Assembly: GCF_044761665.1 (NCBI RefSeq)
Contig: NZ_JBIWCW010000002.1
Span: 496,001-560,000, forward strand
Direction of reading: 5' to 3'
Source: Peribacillus sp044761665
Lineage (GTDB): Bacteria > Bacillota > Bacilli > Bacillales > DSM-1321
Length of the DNA stretch: 64,000 nucleotides
Both the position numbers and the translations under genes were made by a program. Of this stretch, positions 35,246-44,137 are shown one piece after another. Within the stretch, counting starts at the first letter, position 1. Every line of letters begins with the position of its first letter. The notes under the pieces are model-generated. The model saw nothing but the letters and a program-made list of their open reading frames with translations, did no database searches and had not been told where the DNA came from.

Positions 35246-35986
35246 TTATTGGCATGCCCTATCGTTCAGGAGCAAGATGGCTCTTTCAGGAAAGTCGGTC
35301 ATGATGACGTCGACCCCGATATCGGCAAGTCTTTCGATATCAGCCTGGTTATTGGCGACCCAGGGGCGGACTTTGTATCCCAGCTTTTTCGCAGATGCAT
35401 GGATGGGTTCGGTCAGGCTTTTTCTATCAGGATGGAAACCAGTTTCTTTTCTACCAGCTAATATTTCTTCTATGTTAGGAGGGAGACCTTCGAATAATAA
35501 AGCCCGTTCCAATTCGGGGGCCAGCTCCTTCACTTTTTCAATCGATTGATGATTGAAGGAAGATAGAATGACCCGACGTTCCATATGATGCTCCCTGATT
35601 AAATCCACGACCTTTTCTTCTATTCCTTCGTACGCGATCTTATCCGTTTTGAGTTCTATATTCATCGTTAATGCATGTTCCTTAGCCCATTCGAAAATCT
35701 CTCCTAAGAAAGGTATCTTCTCTCCACTGAACTCCTCGGAAAATTTGCAACCGGCATCTGCTTTCTTTAATTCTTCTCTAGAAAAATCTTTGACATAACC
35801 GGATAATGTGGTGGTCCGGTCAAGTGTTTCATCATGGATGACCACCAATTCATCGTCCGAGCTAAGGTGGACATCGAATTCAATGCCATCGGCCCCGACC
35901 CGTACAGCTTCTTTAAATGCAAGGAACGTATTTTCCGGATGTGTCCCTTTCGAGCCACGATGAGCAAAAATCTGGATGTTTCTCAC
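35246..35986 (-). CDS. Glycerophosphodiester phosphodiesterase
   Basis: This is a 246-residue cytosolic GDPD-type enzyme that releases glycerol-3-phosphate from lipid headgroup diesters. The opening FAHRGSKGTHPENTFLAF has the catalytic His-Arg and Glu, followed by GADGIEFDVHLSSDDELVVIHD with metal ligands and second His. The GTG at 35986 has GGAG eight bases upstream and is preferred over GTG 35995, which overlaps that site. It resembles B. subtilis YhdW. Confidence 0.87.
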   Translation of the reverse strand: MRNIQIFAHRGSKGTHPENTFLAFKEAVRVGADGIEFDVHLSSDDELVVIHDETLDRTTTLSGYVKDFSREELKKADAGCKFSEEFSGEKIPFLGEIFEWAKEHALTMNIELKTDKIAYEGIEEKVVDLIREHHMERRVILSSFNHQSIEKVKELAPELERALLFEGLPPNIEEILAGRKETGFHPDRKSLTEPIHASAKKLGYKVRPWVANNQADIERLADIGVDVIMTDFPERAILLLNDRACQ

Positions 35987-36137
35987 GAGCGTCACTCCTT
36001 CTTTTTGATTATCTTGAGTCTATGATACATGGTACAGTCCTTTTTTTCAGCAACGATTAATAGACAATATTTTAAACAACGAGTAAAATACAAATGGTAT
36101 TTCCATTTATATGCGGACAAATTTCGAGGTGAAAATA

Positions 36138-36965
36138 ATGAATATTTGGGAAATTTTTGTGGCTGTTATCCTTGGCCTTGTGGAAGGTCTAACGGAGTTT
36201 GCACCGGTATCCTCTACGGGCCATATGATCATAGTAGATGATTTATGGCTGAAATCCACTGAAATTTTTGGTAGTGAAGTGGCCAATGCTTTTAAGGTCG
36301 TCATCCAGCTTGGGTCCATACTTGCTGTAGTGGTGCTCTTTTGGGGGCGTTTCATGGACTTGCTTGGCTTAAGAAAAATCAAGAACTCTTCTGCTGTGGC
36401 AGGGGAAAAGCTGAATTTGCTCCAAATCATCGTAGGGTTGCTACCTGCGACCGTATTGGGTTTACTGTTCGAGGATTATATCGATGAACATTTATTCACG
36501 GTAAAGACGGTTATCATCGGATTGTTCGTAGGTGCTTTACTGATGATTGCGGCGGATAGGTTCCGACCGAAATTGACAGCGGAAACGGTTGACCAAATCA
36601 CCTATAAACAAGCTCTTGGTGTTGGGTTAATCCAATGTCTAGCCCTTTGGCCAGGATTCTCCCGTTCGGGTTCGACGATATCCGGCGGTGTGCTTCTTGG
36701 CATGAGTTATCGTGCGGCGTCCGATTTCACATTTATTATGGCCGTGCCGATCATGGCAGGTGCCAGTTTGCTGAAAATTATAAAATACTGGGAATACTTC
36801 ACGCCTGAAGTGCTACCATTCTTTATCGCAGGATTCATCAGCGCCTTTATTTTTGCGTTATTCTGCATCCGCTTCTTCCTATTATTAATTAATAAGGTGA
36901 AGTTGACTCCTTTTGCCATCTACCGAATAGTCCTAGCGATTGTGCTATTATTCATTGTTTGGTAA
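36138..36965 (+). CDS. uppP: Undecaprenyl-diphosphate phosphatase
   Basis: This is a 275-residue polytopic BacA/UppP enzyme that recycles the cell wall lipid carrier. The active-site motifs GLVEGLTEFAPVSSTGHM (Glu-rich loop) and ALWPGFSRSGSTISGG are both present. GAGGTG seven bases before the ATG at 36138 fixes the start. In the family it can give bacitracin resistance. Confidence 0.94.
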   Translation: MNIWEIFVAVILGLVEGLTEFAPVSSTGHMIIVDDLWLKSTEIFGSEVANAFKVVIQLGSILAVVVLFWGRFMDLLGLRKIKNSSAVAGEKLNLLQIIVGLLPATVLGLLFEDYIDEHLFTVKTVIIGLFVGALLMIAADRFRPKLTAETVDQITYKQALGVGLIQCLALWPGFSRSGSTISGGVLLGMSYRAASDFTFIMAVPIMAGASLLKIIKYWEYFTPEVLPFFIAGFISAFIFALFCIRFFLLLINKVKLTPFAIYRIVLAIVLLFIVW

Positions 36966-36969
36966 AATC

Positions 36970-37003
36970 CAGCCATCCCTATCAAAAGGGGTGGTTTTTT
37001 TTG
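36970..37003 (+). terminator. Terminator of uppP
   Basis: CCATCCC and GGGGTGG form a stem including a G-U pair, followed by eight T. Confidence 0.65.
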
Positions 37004-37200
37004 TGCGAAAAGAGGGAGCAAAGAAAGGGAGTCTTCCAATCATCGGTAGAGGGAGATAGGACAAAGGTAGACAAACTTTAGTATTATACTCCTATAGGTG
37101 ATTTTCCTATTTAAGGATATAAGGGTGGGGTCACTCGACATAGATTGCTTCATCTCTTTCAGAGGATTATTAATGGTGAAACAATAAAGGTAAAGGATAA

Positions 37201-37243
37201 AATACGAATAATAAATAAGATATTTTCTATAATGATTCGTATT
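37201..37243. repeat. Inverted repeat in the uppP-steT intergenic region
   Basis: AATACGAAT (37201-37209) and ATTCGTATT (37235-37243) are perfect inverted copies with an AT-rich 25-base loop. They lie in the middle of a 460-base gap (37004-37462), which otherwise holds only AT-rich DNA, a possible -10 TATAAT at 37412, and the steT ribosome binding site. No gene is seen there. Confidence 0.5.
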
Positions 37244-37462
37244 TAGTGGGTTTTTCTCATTATATTGCTAAAGTTAAGAGGGAAAATATTATTTTTTACT
37301 AAAAAATAATAAAAAAATGTATGCGCTACCAATATAGATGGAATAACCTCTCGTTTGATATAATTTATTATTCTGAGTATTCAATAAATTATTCTTATAT
37401 ACTTTTCGTGGTATAATTTTTTTGAGAAAATAGAAGATGTGTACGCGAAAGGAGGACATTGA

Positions 37463-38782
37463 ATGAATGATCAATTGAAAAAAACGATTGGCTTTTGGGT
37501 TGGAACATCTATAGTAGTGGGTACAGTCATAGGCTCCGGTATTTTCATGAAGCCTGGCGTGGTACTTGAGTTAAGTGGTAATTCAACGATGTCCTTATTG
37601 GCTTGGCTGATTGGTGGTTTGATAACGCTTGCAAGCGGATTGACAATCGCTGAGGTGAGTACACGAATTCCTAAAACGGGCGGTTTATATGCGTATTTAG
37701 AAGAAGTGTATGGAAAGATGTGGGGATTTCTTTGTGGCTGGGTCCAAACATTGGTATATGGACCTGCAGTAATGGGCGCGCTTTGTTTATATTTCGGTGC
37801 GTTGGTGGCCGGTTTATTTAATATATCTATGGATTATACAATGGGTATTGGAATAGTCACCATTGTATTTCTGACCGCGATGAACTTGTTGGGGACGAAA
37901 TATGGCGGGTTGATTCAAACGGTTTCCACCGTTGCAAAATTGATTCCCATCGTCTTCATTGCCGTATTCGGCGTGGCTCAAGGCGAAATGCCTGTCTTTA
38001 ACATGGATGTTGAGACCACAGTGAAGGTAAGCATGGCGGGTGCGATACTTGCAACGCTATGGGCATATGACGGATGGATCAACGTGGGCTTCATGGCAGG
38101 GGAGATGAAAAATCCCCAGAAAACATTACCCCGGGCGATCATTACGGGGATAGTCGTGGTCATGGTGGCATACTTAGCTGTAAACCTGGCCATGCTACAT
38201 GTCCTTGGTGCGGAAGGAATCATTGCGAATGGAACGAATTCCGCTAATGTTGCAGCGACGGTTCTTTTTGGTGAGCTGGGCGGAAAAATAATTGCGATTG
38301 GGATCTTAATCTCTATCTTCGGGTGTTTGAACGGCAAGCTTTTAACCTTCCCAAGAATTACACTTGCGATGGCTGAAGATAAAATGGTGCCTGGTCATAG
38401 ACAGATAAGGAAGATCTCACCTAGATTCAGGACGCCTGTCAATGCAACGATTCTACAAGTGGTCATTGCGATTATCATGATGGTCGTGACGGATCCCGAT
38501 AAGCTTTCGAATATGGCAATATTCTCCGTCTTTTCTTTCTATGGTTTAGCTTTCTTTGCAGTCTTCATTCTACGTAAGAAAGATCCGGATGCCAAAACGT
38601 ATAAAGTGCCTCTTTATCCGTTCATCCCTATCCTGGCGATAGTCGGTGCAGTGTATATAGTGTTTAGCACATTAATCGATACACCGATGGATGCTCTCTA
38701 CTCCGTGATTATTTTGCTAGTCGGCTTACCTGTATATTGGCTGATGATAAAAAATGAAAGTAAAGAAAGACAAGTGAATTAA
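37463..38782 (+). CDS. steT: Serine/threonine exchanger-like amino acid transporter (SteT/LAT type)
   Basis: This is a 439-residue APC-superfamily transporter with 12 membrane helices. The first helix motif VVGTVIGSGIFMKPG and the later FPRITLAMAEDKMVPGH segment are typical of the L-type/SteT branch. B. subtilis SteT (about 438 aa) exchanges serine and threonine. AAAGGAGG precedes the ATG. The exact substrate is inferred from family only. Confidence 0.83.
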   Translation: MNDQLKKTIGFWVGTSIVVGTVIGSGIFMKPGVVLELSGNSTMSLLAWLIGGLITLASGLTIAEVSTRIPKTGGLYAYLEEVYGKMWGFLCGWVQTLVYGPAVMGALCLYFGALVAGLFNISMDYTMGIGIVTIVFLTAMNLLGTKYGGLIQTVSTVAKLIPIVFIAVFGVAQGEMPVFNMDVETTVKVSMAGAILATLWAYDGWINVGFMAGEMKNPQKTLPRAIITGIVVVMVAYLAVNLAMLHVLGAEGIIANGTNSANVAATVLFGELGGKIIAIGILISIFGCLNGKLLTFPRITLAMAEDKMVPGHRQIRKISPRFRTPVNATILQVVIAIIMMVVTDPDKLSNMAIFSVFSFYGLAFFAVFILRKKDPDAKTYKVPLYPFIPILAIVGAVYIVFSTLIDTPMDALYSVIILLVGLPVYWLMIKNESKERQVN

Positions 38783-38795
38783 CGATTGACGAAAA

Positions 38796-38826
38796 TCCTT
38801 CACAGAATCTGTGAAGGGCTTTTTTT
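38796..38826 (+). terminator. Terminator of steT
   Basis: TCCTTCACAGA pairs with TCTGTGAAGGG (one G-U), followed by seven T. Confidence 0.85.
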
Positions 38827-38930
38827 ATACTGGTAAAACGTTCGAATTCTTCGACTTTCTGTAAAATAGACAACTTAGTCAGGACGTATTAACATAGAAG
38901 GTAAGTTAAGTTTGAAAGGTTTGAGCGGAA

Positions 38931-40115
38931 TTGAATTATATTGAGCCTGCGGGCAAATCATTTCGAAAAACGATACTAGCTTTATTTCTTGGAAGTTTTG
39001 TAACATTTGCTGATTTATATAGCACGCAACCGGTCATCCCGGTATTTGCGAAGCAATTCGGCGTTTCGCCGGCAATGGCCAGTCTAACATTGTCTTTTGC
39101 AACAGGGACGCTTGCCATATGTTTATTGCTCGTTTCTTTTTTTTCAGAGAATATTGATCGGAAGAAGATAATGGGCGTGGCCCTGACCGTATCCGCTGCA
39201 TTATCGATCAGCGTCAGTCTTATCCAGGATAGCATAACCACCTTAATCGCTGTCAGGGCAGTCCAGGGTGCCGTTCTTGCTGGGTTCCCTGCGATTGCCA
39301 TGGCCTACATCAATGAAGAATTCCATCCGAAGAGTCTAGGGTATGTGATGGGGATTTATGTGAGTGGTTCGTCCATTGGAGGGCTAGCAGGTAGACTGAT
39401 TGTCGGGATATTGACCGACCACTACTCTTGGAATGTAGCGATTGGGAGCCTTGGGGCGTTAAGTTTACTAATTAGCCTGTTCTTTTGGTGGATGCTCCCA
39501 TCTTCCAAGCATTCACTAAGCAATAAAATATCTCTGTCCAGAATAAAAGTATCATTACATCATAACTTTAAGAATCCACAGTTATTATTACTATTTAGCA
39601 TGGCATTCTTACTGATGGGTTCGTTTGTGACCGTTTATAACTTTGTCGGGATTCCGCTGATGGAACCGCCTTATCAATTATCACAAACGCTAATCGGTTT
39701 CATTTTCATTATCTATCTAGTTGGGACCTTCAGTTCAACGTGGATGGGGAAACTTGCGGACCGGTATAGCCGGGGGCATGTGTTGCTATCTGGAATTCTC
39801 ATCATGCTTGCGGGGGCGCTCTTAACTTTGGCTGTTCCTCTTTCCATGAAAATAACAGGCCTCGCCTTCTTTACTTTTGGTTTCTTTGGGGCCCATTCGA
39901 TCGCGAGCAGTTGGGTTGGAAGAGTGGCGGATAAAAGTGAAAAGGCCCAAGCCTCCGCCATTTACCTATTATTCTATTATGGCGGCTCCAGTATCGTGGG
40001 GGCGACTGGCGGGATCTTCCTCATCCGGTTCGGCTGGGGAGGAGTCGTTGCTGTTGTATCCCTATTGATCCTTTTGGCGGCAGTATGCATTTTGTTGCTG
40101 AAGAAGGAAACATGA
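38931..40115 (+). CDS. MFS transporter
   Basis: This is a 394-residue major facilitator protein with 12 helices. The inter-helix 2-3 loop reads SENIDRKKIMGVALT in place of the classic GxLaDrxGrr. The second-half equivalent is GKLADRYSRGHVLLSG. The opening STQPVIPVFAKQFGVSPA resembles the YnfM/YybF efflux branch. The only reasonable start is TTG at 38931, with a weak site (GAGCGG) upstream; the first internal ATG would remove helix 1. The substrate is unknown. Confidence 0.78.
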   Translation: MNYIEPAGKSFRKTILALFLGSFVTFADLYSTQPVIPVFAKQFGVSPAMASLTLSFATGTLAICLLLVSFFSENIDRKKIMGVALTVSAALSISVSLIQDSITTLIAVRAVQGAVLAGFPAIAMAYINEEFHPKSLGYVMGIYVSGSSIGGLAGRLIVGILTDHYSWNVAIGSLGALSLLISLFFWWMLPSSKHSLSNKISLSRIKVSLHHNFKNPQLLLLFSMAFLLMGSFVTVYNFVGIPLMEPPYQLSQTLIGFIFIIYLVGTFSSTWMGKLADRYSRGHVLLSGILIMLAGALLTLAVPLSMKITGLAFFTFGFFGAHSIASSWVGRVADKSEKAQASAIYLLFYYGGSSIVGATGGIFLIRFGWGGVVAVVSLLILLAAVCILLLKKET

Positions 40116-40222
40116 ATGGAAAACTCAAATTCTCTTTTCTATCATATTTACTAGATTTCTGAATATAATCTATTGAAAAAGGATATTAAGTAATAGATTG
40201 AGAAAAAGGGGTAATAGATAGA

Positions 40223-40552
40223 GTGAAACGAAAAACAGTAATTCTTGGTGGCTTAATAGCCGTTTTAATCATATTATTGGTTGTATATTTATCAGGTCCA
40301 GGTCGATTGGATAAAGTGGTGATTGTCGAGAAATACTACCCTCATTTTTCCGATGGCAAGGCGATTGGTTTTAAAACGAACGAAGTCATTGATGTGAGTA
40401 AGACGGAAGAGGGGTCGAACTGTGCAATGAAGTTCGATAACGGTAAAATATTGGAAATAGACTGCGATCGCTATTTATCATATAGGGTAGATGAAACGGT
40501 CTATATCTCTTCGGAGGGTAATGAAGTTAAAACCATACAAAGAAAAAGATAG
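40223..40552 (+). CDS. Small membrane-anchored or exported protein
   Basis: This is a 109-residue protein of unknown family. A short basic start (MKRK) and one hydrophobic helix (about residues 5-24) are followed by an extracellular, strand-rich domain with two Cys (SNCAMKF, EIDCDRY) that could pair. GTG start with AAGGGGT upstream. It has its own terminator. Confidence 0.6.
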   Translation: MKRKTVILGGLIAVLIILLVVYLSGPGRLDKVVIVEKYYPHFSDGKAIGFKTNEVIDVSKTEEGSNCAMKFDNGKILEIDCDRYLSYRVDETVYISSEGNEVKTIQRKR

Positions 40553-40574
40553 CAGCATTTTATAGATGGATAGG

Positions 40575-40613
40575 AAGCTGATTTTGTCCTTAACAAACAA
40601 AATCAGCTTTTTA
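40575..40613 (+). terminator. Terminator after the small anchored protein gene
   Basis: AAGCTGATTTTGT pairs with ACAAAATCAGCTT around a short loop, followed by T-rich DNA. Confidence 0.85.
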
Positions 40614-40720
40614 TTTTGGATAAAATTAGTTCTATTTTAGTATAAAAGTGGAAAAACGACTAGGAGAATAGTATGATATTTTTGTGAACAATTAAAAAAG
40701 ATTTTTTAGGAGTGAATATA

Positions 40721-41974
40721 ATGAGACTTATTCAATATATCATCCGGACAAGCTTGGTTGTGGTGCCTGGTACCTTTATAATTGGGCTGATTGTTTGTCT
40801 CATAAATGGTATTTCGGGAACTCGCATGATATGGAATCTAATTTTCATGACAATCTGCGGTTTTATTGTTGGAATTGTTTCCTCCATGATAAACCATCGA
40901 AGGTTCATTCGTCCGATTGGATTGATAAATCGTTATCTAGAGAAAATTGCCGATGGTGACCTTGAACAAAGGATAAGTAAAGAGCAGCTAGGTTTCTTGA
41001 AAACGATTGCAATTAATATCAATCATACCGTTGAATCTTGGAGTGACGTGTTGAAAAAGGTTCAGGACGCGTCAAAAAATATGAGCACTTATTCAACTGA
41101 ATTAGCTGAAGGGGCGCATCAGACGAGCAGGGCTACGGAAGAAATCTCTTGTTCCATGGAAGCTGTCGCAGAAGGAGTCAAAAACCAGGCTAAGGAAGTG
41201 AACGAGACAACTGAGGTGATTTATCAGATGTCGTCCAGCCTTGCGAACGTAACGATTGGGGCGGAGATGGTATCCGGCTCCATCAATAAGTCATTGGAGA
41301 AAGCCAATGCAGGAACAAAATCAATCGAACAGGCTGGTAAACAAATGGAATCTATTTATTCCAATGTGAATGAATTGGCTAGAGTCGTAAATGGTTTAGG
41401 GGAACGTTCCATTGAAATAGGGAAAATTGTCGAAGTGATTACAGGAATAGCGGCCCAAACGAATCTATTGGCCCTGAATGCTTCCATAGAAGCTGCGCGT
41501 GCTGGTGACCAAGGAAAGGGTTTTGCTGTGGTGGCCAATGAAGTGAGGAACCTTGCCGAGCAATCGAGCAATGCAACTCAGCAAATTAGTGAAATTATCA
41601 GCCATATCCAAAAAGAAACAAAACAGGTTGCCGAGCAAATGGGGTTTGTCAATCATGAGGTAAGCGAAGGAATCAAGGTGATGACGGGAGCTGGAGACAC
41701 ATTTGTAGAAATTCACCACTCCATAAATGAACTCTCTGATCAAGTGGGACAGGTGGAAGAGACGATTGGAAAAATGGAAGCAGGGACGCGGGTTGCAGTA
41801 GAGTCGATGGACATGATATCAAGTGTAGCTACCGAGTCAGAGGCGGCGACACGAAATGTCTTGACTGCTACTGGGGAACAATCCGCCGCGATAGAGGAAA
41901 TCAGTGCCTTTGCTGAACATCTGCGGAAGTTGGCAAGGGAAATGGATGATGCCATCCATACATTCAAAATTTAA
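40721..41974 (+). CDS. Methyl-accepting chemotaxis protein with minimal external part
   Basis: This is a 417-residue chemoreceptor. Two membrane helices (about 12-33 and 41-60) are joined by only about seven residues, so there is no periplasmic-type ligand domain. A HAMP-like segment (RPIGLINRYLEKIADGDLEQ) follows, then the signalling domain with the conserved hairpin tip GIAAQTNLLALNASIEAARA and FAVVANEVRNLAEQSS. AGGAG before the ATG at 40721 sets the start. It likely senses an internal or membrane signal, or acts through a partner. Confidence 0.85.
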   Translation: MRLIQYIIRTSLVVVPGTFIIGLIVCLINGISGTRMIWNLIFMTICGFIVGIVSSMINHRRFIRPIGLINRYLEKIADGDLEQRISKEQLGFLKTIAININHTVESWSDVLKKVQDASKNMSTYSTELAEGAHQTSRATEEISCSMEAVAEGVKNQAKEVNETTEVIYQMSSSLANVTIGAEMVSGSINKSLEKANAGTKSIEQAGKQMESIYSNVNELARVVNGLGERSIEIGKIVEVITGIAAQTNLLALNASIEAARAGDQGKGFAVVANEVRNLAEQSSNATQQISEIISHIQKETKQVAEQMGFVNHEVSEGIKVMTGAGDTFVEIHHSINELSDQVGQVEETIGKMEAGTRVAVESMDMISSVATESEAATRNVLTATGEQSAAIEEISAFAEHLRKLAREMDDAIHTFKI

Positions 41975-41982
41975 CCCAATCA

Positions 41983-42021
41983 AAATGAAGACCCAGACCT
42001 TTTTGGCCTGGGTTTTCATTT
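41983..42021. terminator. Terminator shared by the chemoreceptor and the small minus-strand gene
   Basis: AAATGAAGACCCAG pairs with CTGGGTTTTCATTT. It overlaps the last codons of the small gene on the minus strand. Confidence 0.7.
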
Positions 42022-42165
42022 GCCGTTTTTATCTACACTTTTACTTTTATCCTTCTTATTACGACGAAGTACATCTAAGATTCTACGGCTATTGTTTTTA
42101 CTATTGATAAGTTCGACTAAGTCACTCATATTTTCTGCTTCAAAGTCTTGCTGATTTTTTTTCAT
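42016..42165 (-). CDS. Small basic protein, 49 aa
   Basis: This short frame begins MKKNQQDFEAENMSDLVELI and continues with a basic helix (NNSRRILDVLRRNKK) and a Lys-rich tail. GGAGGG six bases before the ATG is a strong ribosome binding site. The composition (acidic first helix, basic end) resembles a small nucleic-acid or protein-binding factor, but I do not recognise the family. Confidence 0.6.
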   Translation of the reverse strand: MKKNQQDFEAENMSDLVELINSKNNSRRILDVLRRNKKDKSKSVDKNGK

Positions 42166-42329
42166 TGAAATCCCTCCAAGTTATCGTGTTACCCTTTTTC
42201 TTCGTAACCTAAACTCTTATATCTGATTGGTAATATAAGGTTTTTATATCCTTTTTTAATAAAAATTTGCTAAAATTGAAAAAAGGCTTGATATTTAAAT
42301 CAAGAAATGTCCGGGGGTGTGTTGTCGTT

Positions 42330-43196
42330 ATGGATGAAGAATTAAAATTAATTGGCGAGAAAATTGAAAAATTCAAATATATATTAGTGGAGCATATCGA
42401 ACTGTTCGAAGAAGATTCGCCTTATGAATTGGAAGCGAGCAAAGTGGTTCGAGCACAAATCATCCAAATTCATGCGGATGCTTTAATTTATGGAAAAAGA
42501 CAAGCGATGGAAAGCATGAAAGAATTCGGGATGAAAATTGGTAACCGAATTATGGAAATCGGAGTTTCGTTAGACAAAATTATCGCCGAAATTCAGTTAG
42601 GCCGTAACCTGTTTTGGAGTTTTATTGAAGAGGAAGTCAGCAATCGCCACTATTCAATCGAAGTCTTGTTAAAAGCGAGTTCGATGATCGATGCCATCTT
42701 GGACGAATTCCTTTATTGCATGAGTGTGAGTTATGTGAATTATTATAAGGAAATAGCCAAATCGGCAAATGAGTCTTTAAAGAAAATAAAAGAGAACCAA
42801 GAAGTCATGGAAGAGTTGGCGACGCCAATTGTCCAAACTATGTTACCAGATGTTCTGCTCGTACCACTAATTGGTCGCATCGATGAATGGCGAATGGAGT
42901 CCATGCAATCGACGGTCCTGCAAAAAAGTACCGATTTTCATGCTGAAGTATTGATTTTGGATTTCTCCGGCATCACCTATACGAAAGATGATAATATGTT
43001 TTCCCTACTTGATCAGTTGGTGGGGGCGCTAGCATTGATGGGTACGGAAACGATGTTTGTCGGGTTTACGCCAGCTGTGGTCAGGCAAATTATCAAGCTT
43101 GATTTCTCTCACCAGGTCAAATCATTCTTATCATTTGCTCAGGCTATGGAACATATTGTTAAACGGAGAGGGATTACGGTCCAGTACGCAGAATGA
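42330..43196 (+). CDS. RsbR-like STAS-domain protein
   Basis: This is a 288-residue soluble protein. The N-terminal helical domain (about 1-160) resembles the RsbR_N globin-like sensor. The C-terminal STAS domain (about 170-285) shows the strand/loop LILDFSGITYTKDDNMF and TMFVGFTPAVVRQIIKL. RsbR paralogues form stressosomes that control sigma B. The Thr residues phosphorylated in RsbRA appear replaced by Asp and Gln. GGGGGTG before the ATG at 42330 sets the start; the longer frame lacks one. No rsbS or rsbT is adjacent. Confidence 0.75.
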   Translation: MDEELKLIGEKIEKFKYILVEHIELFEEDSPYELEASKVVRAQIIQIHADALIYGKRQAMESMKEFGMKIGNRIMEIGVSLDKIIAEIQLGRNLFWSFIEEEVSNRHYSIEVLLKASSMIDAILDEFLYCMSVSYVNYYKEIAKSANESLKKIKENQEVMEELATPIVQTMLPDVLLVPLIGRIDEWRMESMQSTVLQKSTDFHAEVLILDFSGITYTKDDNMFSLLDQLVGALALMGTETMFVGFTPAVVRQIIKLDFSHQVKSFLSFAQAMEHIVKRRGITVQYAE

Positions 43197-43229
43197 AGGT
43201 ATCCTGATGAATGAGGATATCTTTTTTTT
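43196..43229 (+). terminator. Terminator of the RsbR-like gene
   Basis: AAGGTATCCT pairs with AGGATATCTT, followed by T. It begins at the stop codon. Confidence 0.75.
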
Positions 43230-43239
43230 ATAGGATGTA

Positions 43240-43482
43240 GTGGTGCTTCTAGGGGAGGATAACCTTTTAAAAAATAGAGATAAAGGTGACCGATATTTTT
43301 TAATTTTGACGAATCATGATATGGTCTTAGGATTGCCCTCACGTTGGCTCGGCATAGAAATGAAGAAACCGAGAAATAATTCGTACATGCTCAGGTTTAA
43401 AAAATATCAGTGTTACGTAAACGAAAGGTTGATGAATAAATCTTGGCATTTAAGCAGAAAAATGATCTTCATCCACATGTAA
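43240..43482 (+). pseudogene. Possible remnant of a tyrosine recombinase N-terminal domain
   Basis: This 80-residue frame contains YFLILTNHDMVLGLPSRWLG, then KKPRNNSYMLRFKKYQCYVN. The layout recalls the core-binding (SAM-like) N-terminal domain of phage-type integrases. No catalytic domain follows; the frame stops at 43482 inside the next gene. GGGGAGG at 43252-43258 is not followed by a start codon at normal spacing. It could equally be a chance frame. Confidence 0.3.
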
Positions 43483-43880
43483 AATGGTTCAGTATAGGTA
43501 TCTTGACAGACCATGGATTAGAATATGAAGAATATGACGCATTGTCAAAGCGTATCCTTGATTCAGTCGATAACGTAGGGGCCGTATCAGACCTGGTCAG
43601 GGTTGAATGGGACAAAGAAAAACTGAAAACCTTACACGAACGATTCGAGAACCCGGTGCTAACTGATCCCTGTTTCATTATAAACGAAGTGATTTCGGAG
43701 GATATTGAAAGGGAAAAGAAGCTTCTGCAGGAAAAACATAAATGGAAAAGGTTCCTGAATCTCATTTCCCGATATGACTACATGGAAGCGGAGGCGAAGG
43801 CCGTCCATGACTTCGATAAATCTCTTCTATACACGGATGATCTAGAGAAAGTGATTGAATTTCTTAACCATAAGGTCTAA
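43443..43880 (+). CDS. Hypothetical protein, 145 aa
   Basis: I do not recognise the family. The protein is charged, mostly helical and soluble, with EDIEREKKLLQEKHKWKRFL and a C-terminal DLEKVIEFLNHK. The TTG at 43443 has AAAGG 14 bases upstream, which is weak. There is no better start upstream in frame. It overlaps the possible recombinase remnant and is followed directly by the interspersed repeat, so it belongs to a small accessory patch. Confidence 0.5.
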   Translation: MAFKQKNDLHPHVKWFSIGILTDHGLEYEEYDALSKRILDSVDNVGAVSDLVRVEWDKEKLKTLHERFENPVLTDPCFIINEVISEDIEREKKLLQEKHKWKRFLNLISRYDYMEAEAKAVHDFDKSLLYTDDLEKVIEFLNHKV

Positions 43881-43885
43881 AAGAA

Positions 43886-44137
43886 ATGCATCCGTTTAGC
43901 GATGCGTCAGACTGTAGACAAACTCGATGAAAATGGAATTGTCTATTTATATGGCTTGTACAATATGAACGTTGATTTCCACTTCAGGCACTCGCTTTCC
44001 GCGGGCGGTCAGGGAGCCTCCTCGGCTTCGCCTCTGGGGTCTCCTCTAGACGCGCTTTTCCCGCAGGAGTCTCGTACCTTCCGCCAATCCACTTTTGTCT
44101 ACAAACTAACGCATCGGTTTATCGATGCGTTTCTTTT
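43886..44137. repeat. GC-rich palindromic interspersed element flanked by near-identical hairpins
   Basis: Two 22-base hairpin-forming segments (43886-43907 and 44109-44130) match at 19 of 22 positions; the second is followed by T-rich DNA and acts like a terminator. Just inside, TGTAGACAAA (43913-43922) and TTTGTCTACA (44094-44103) are perfect inverted repeats. The core at about 43986-44089 is GC-rich (opening CACTCGCTTTCCGCGGGCGG) and folds on itself. I recall very similar cores dispersed in many Bacillus genomes. No coding sequence is supported; a frame at 43902-44171 lies inside it. Its copy number here cannot be judged from one window. Confidence 0.65.
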
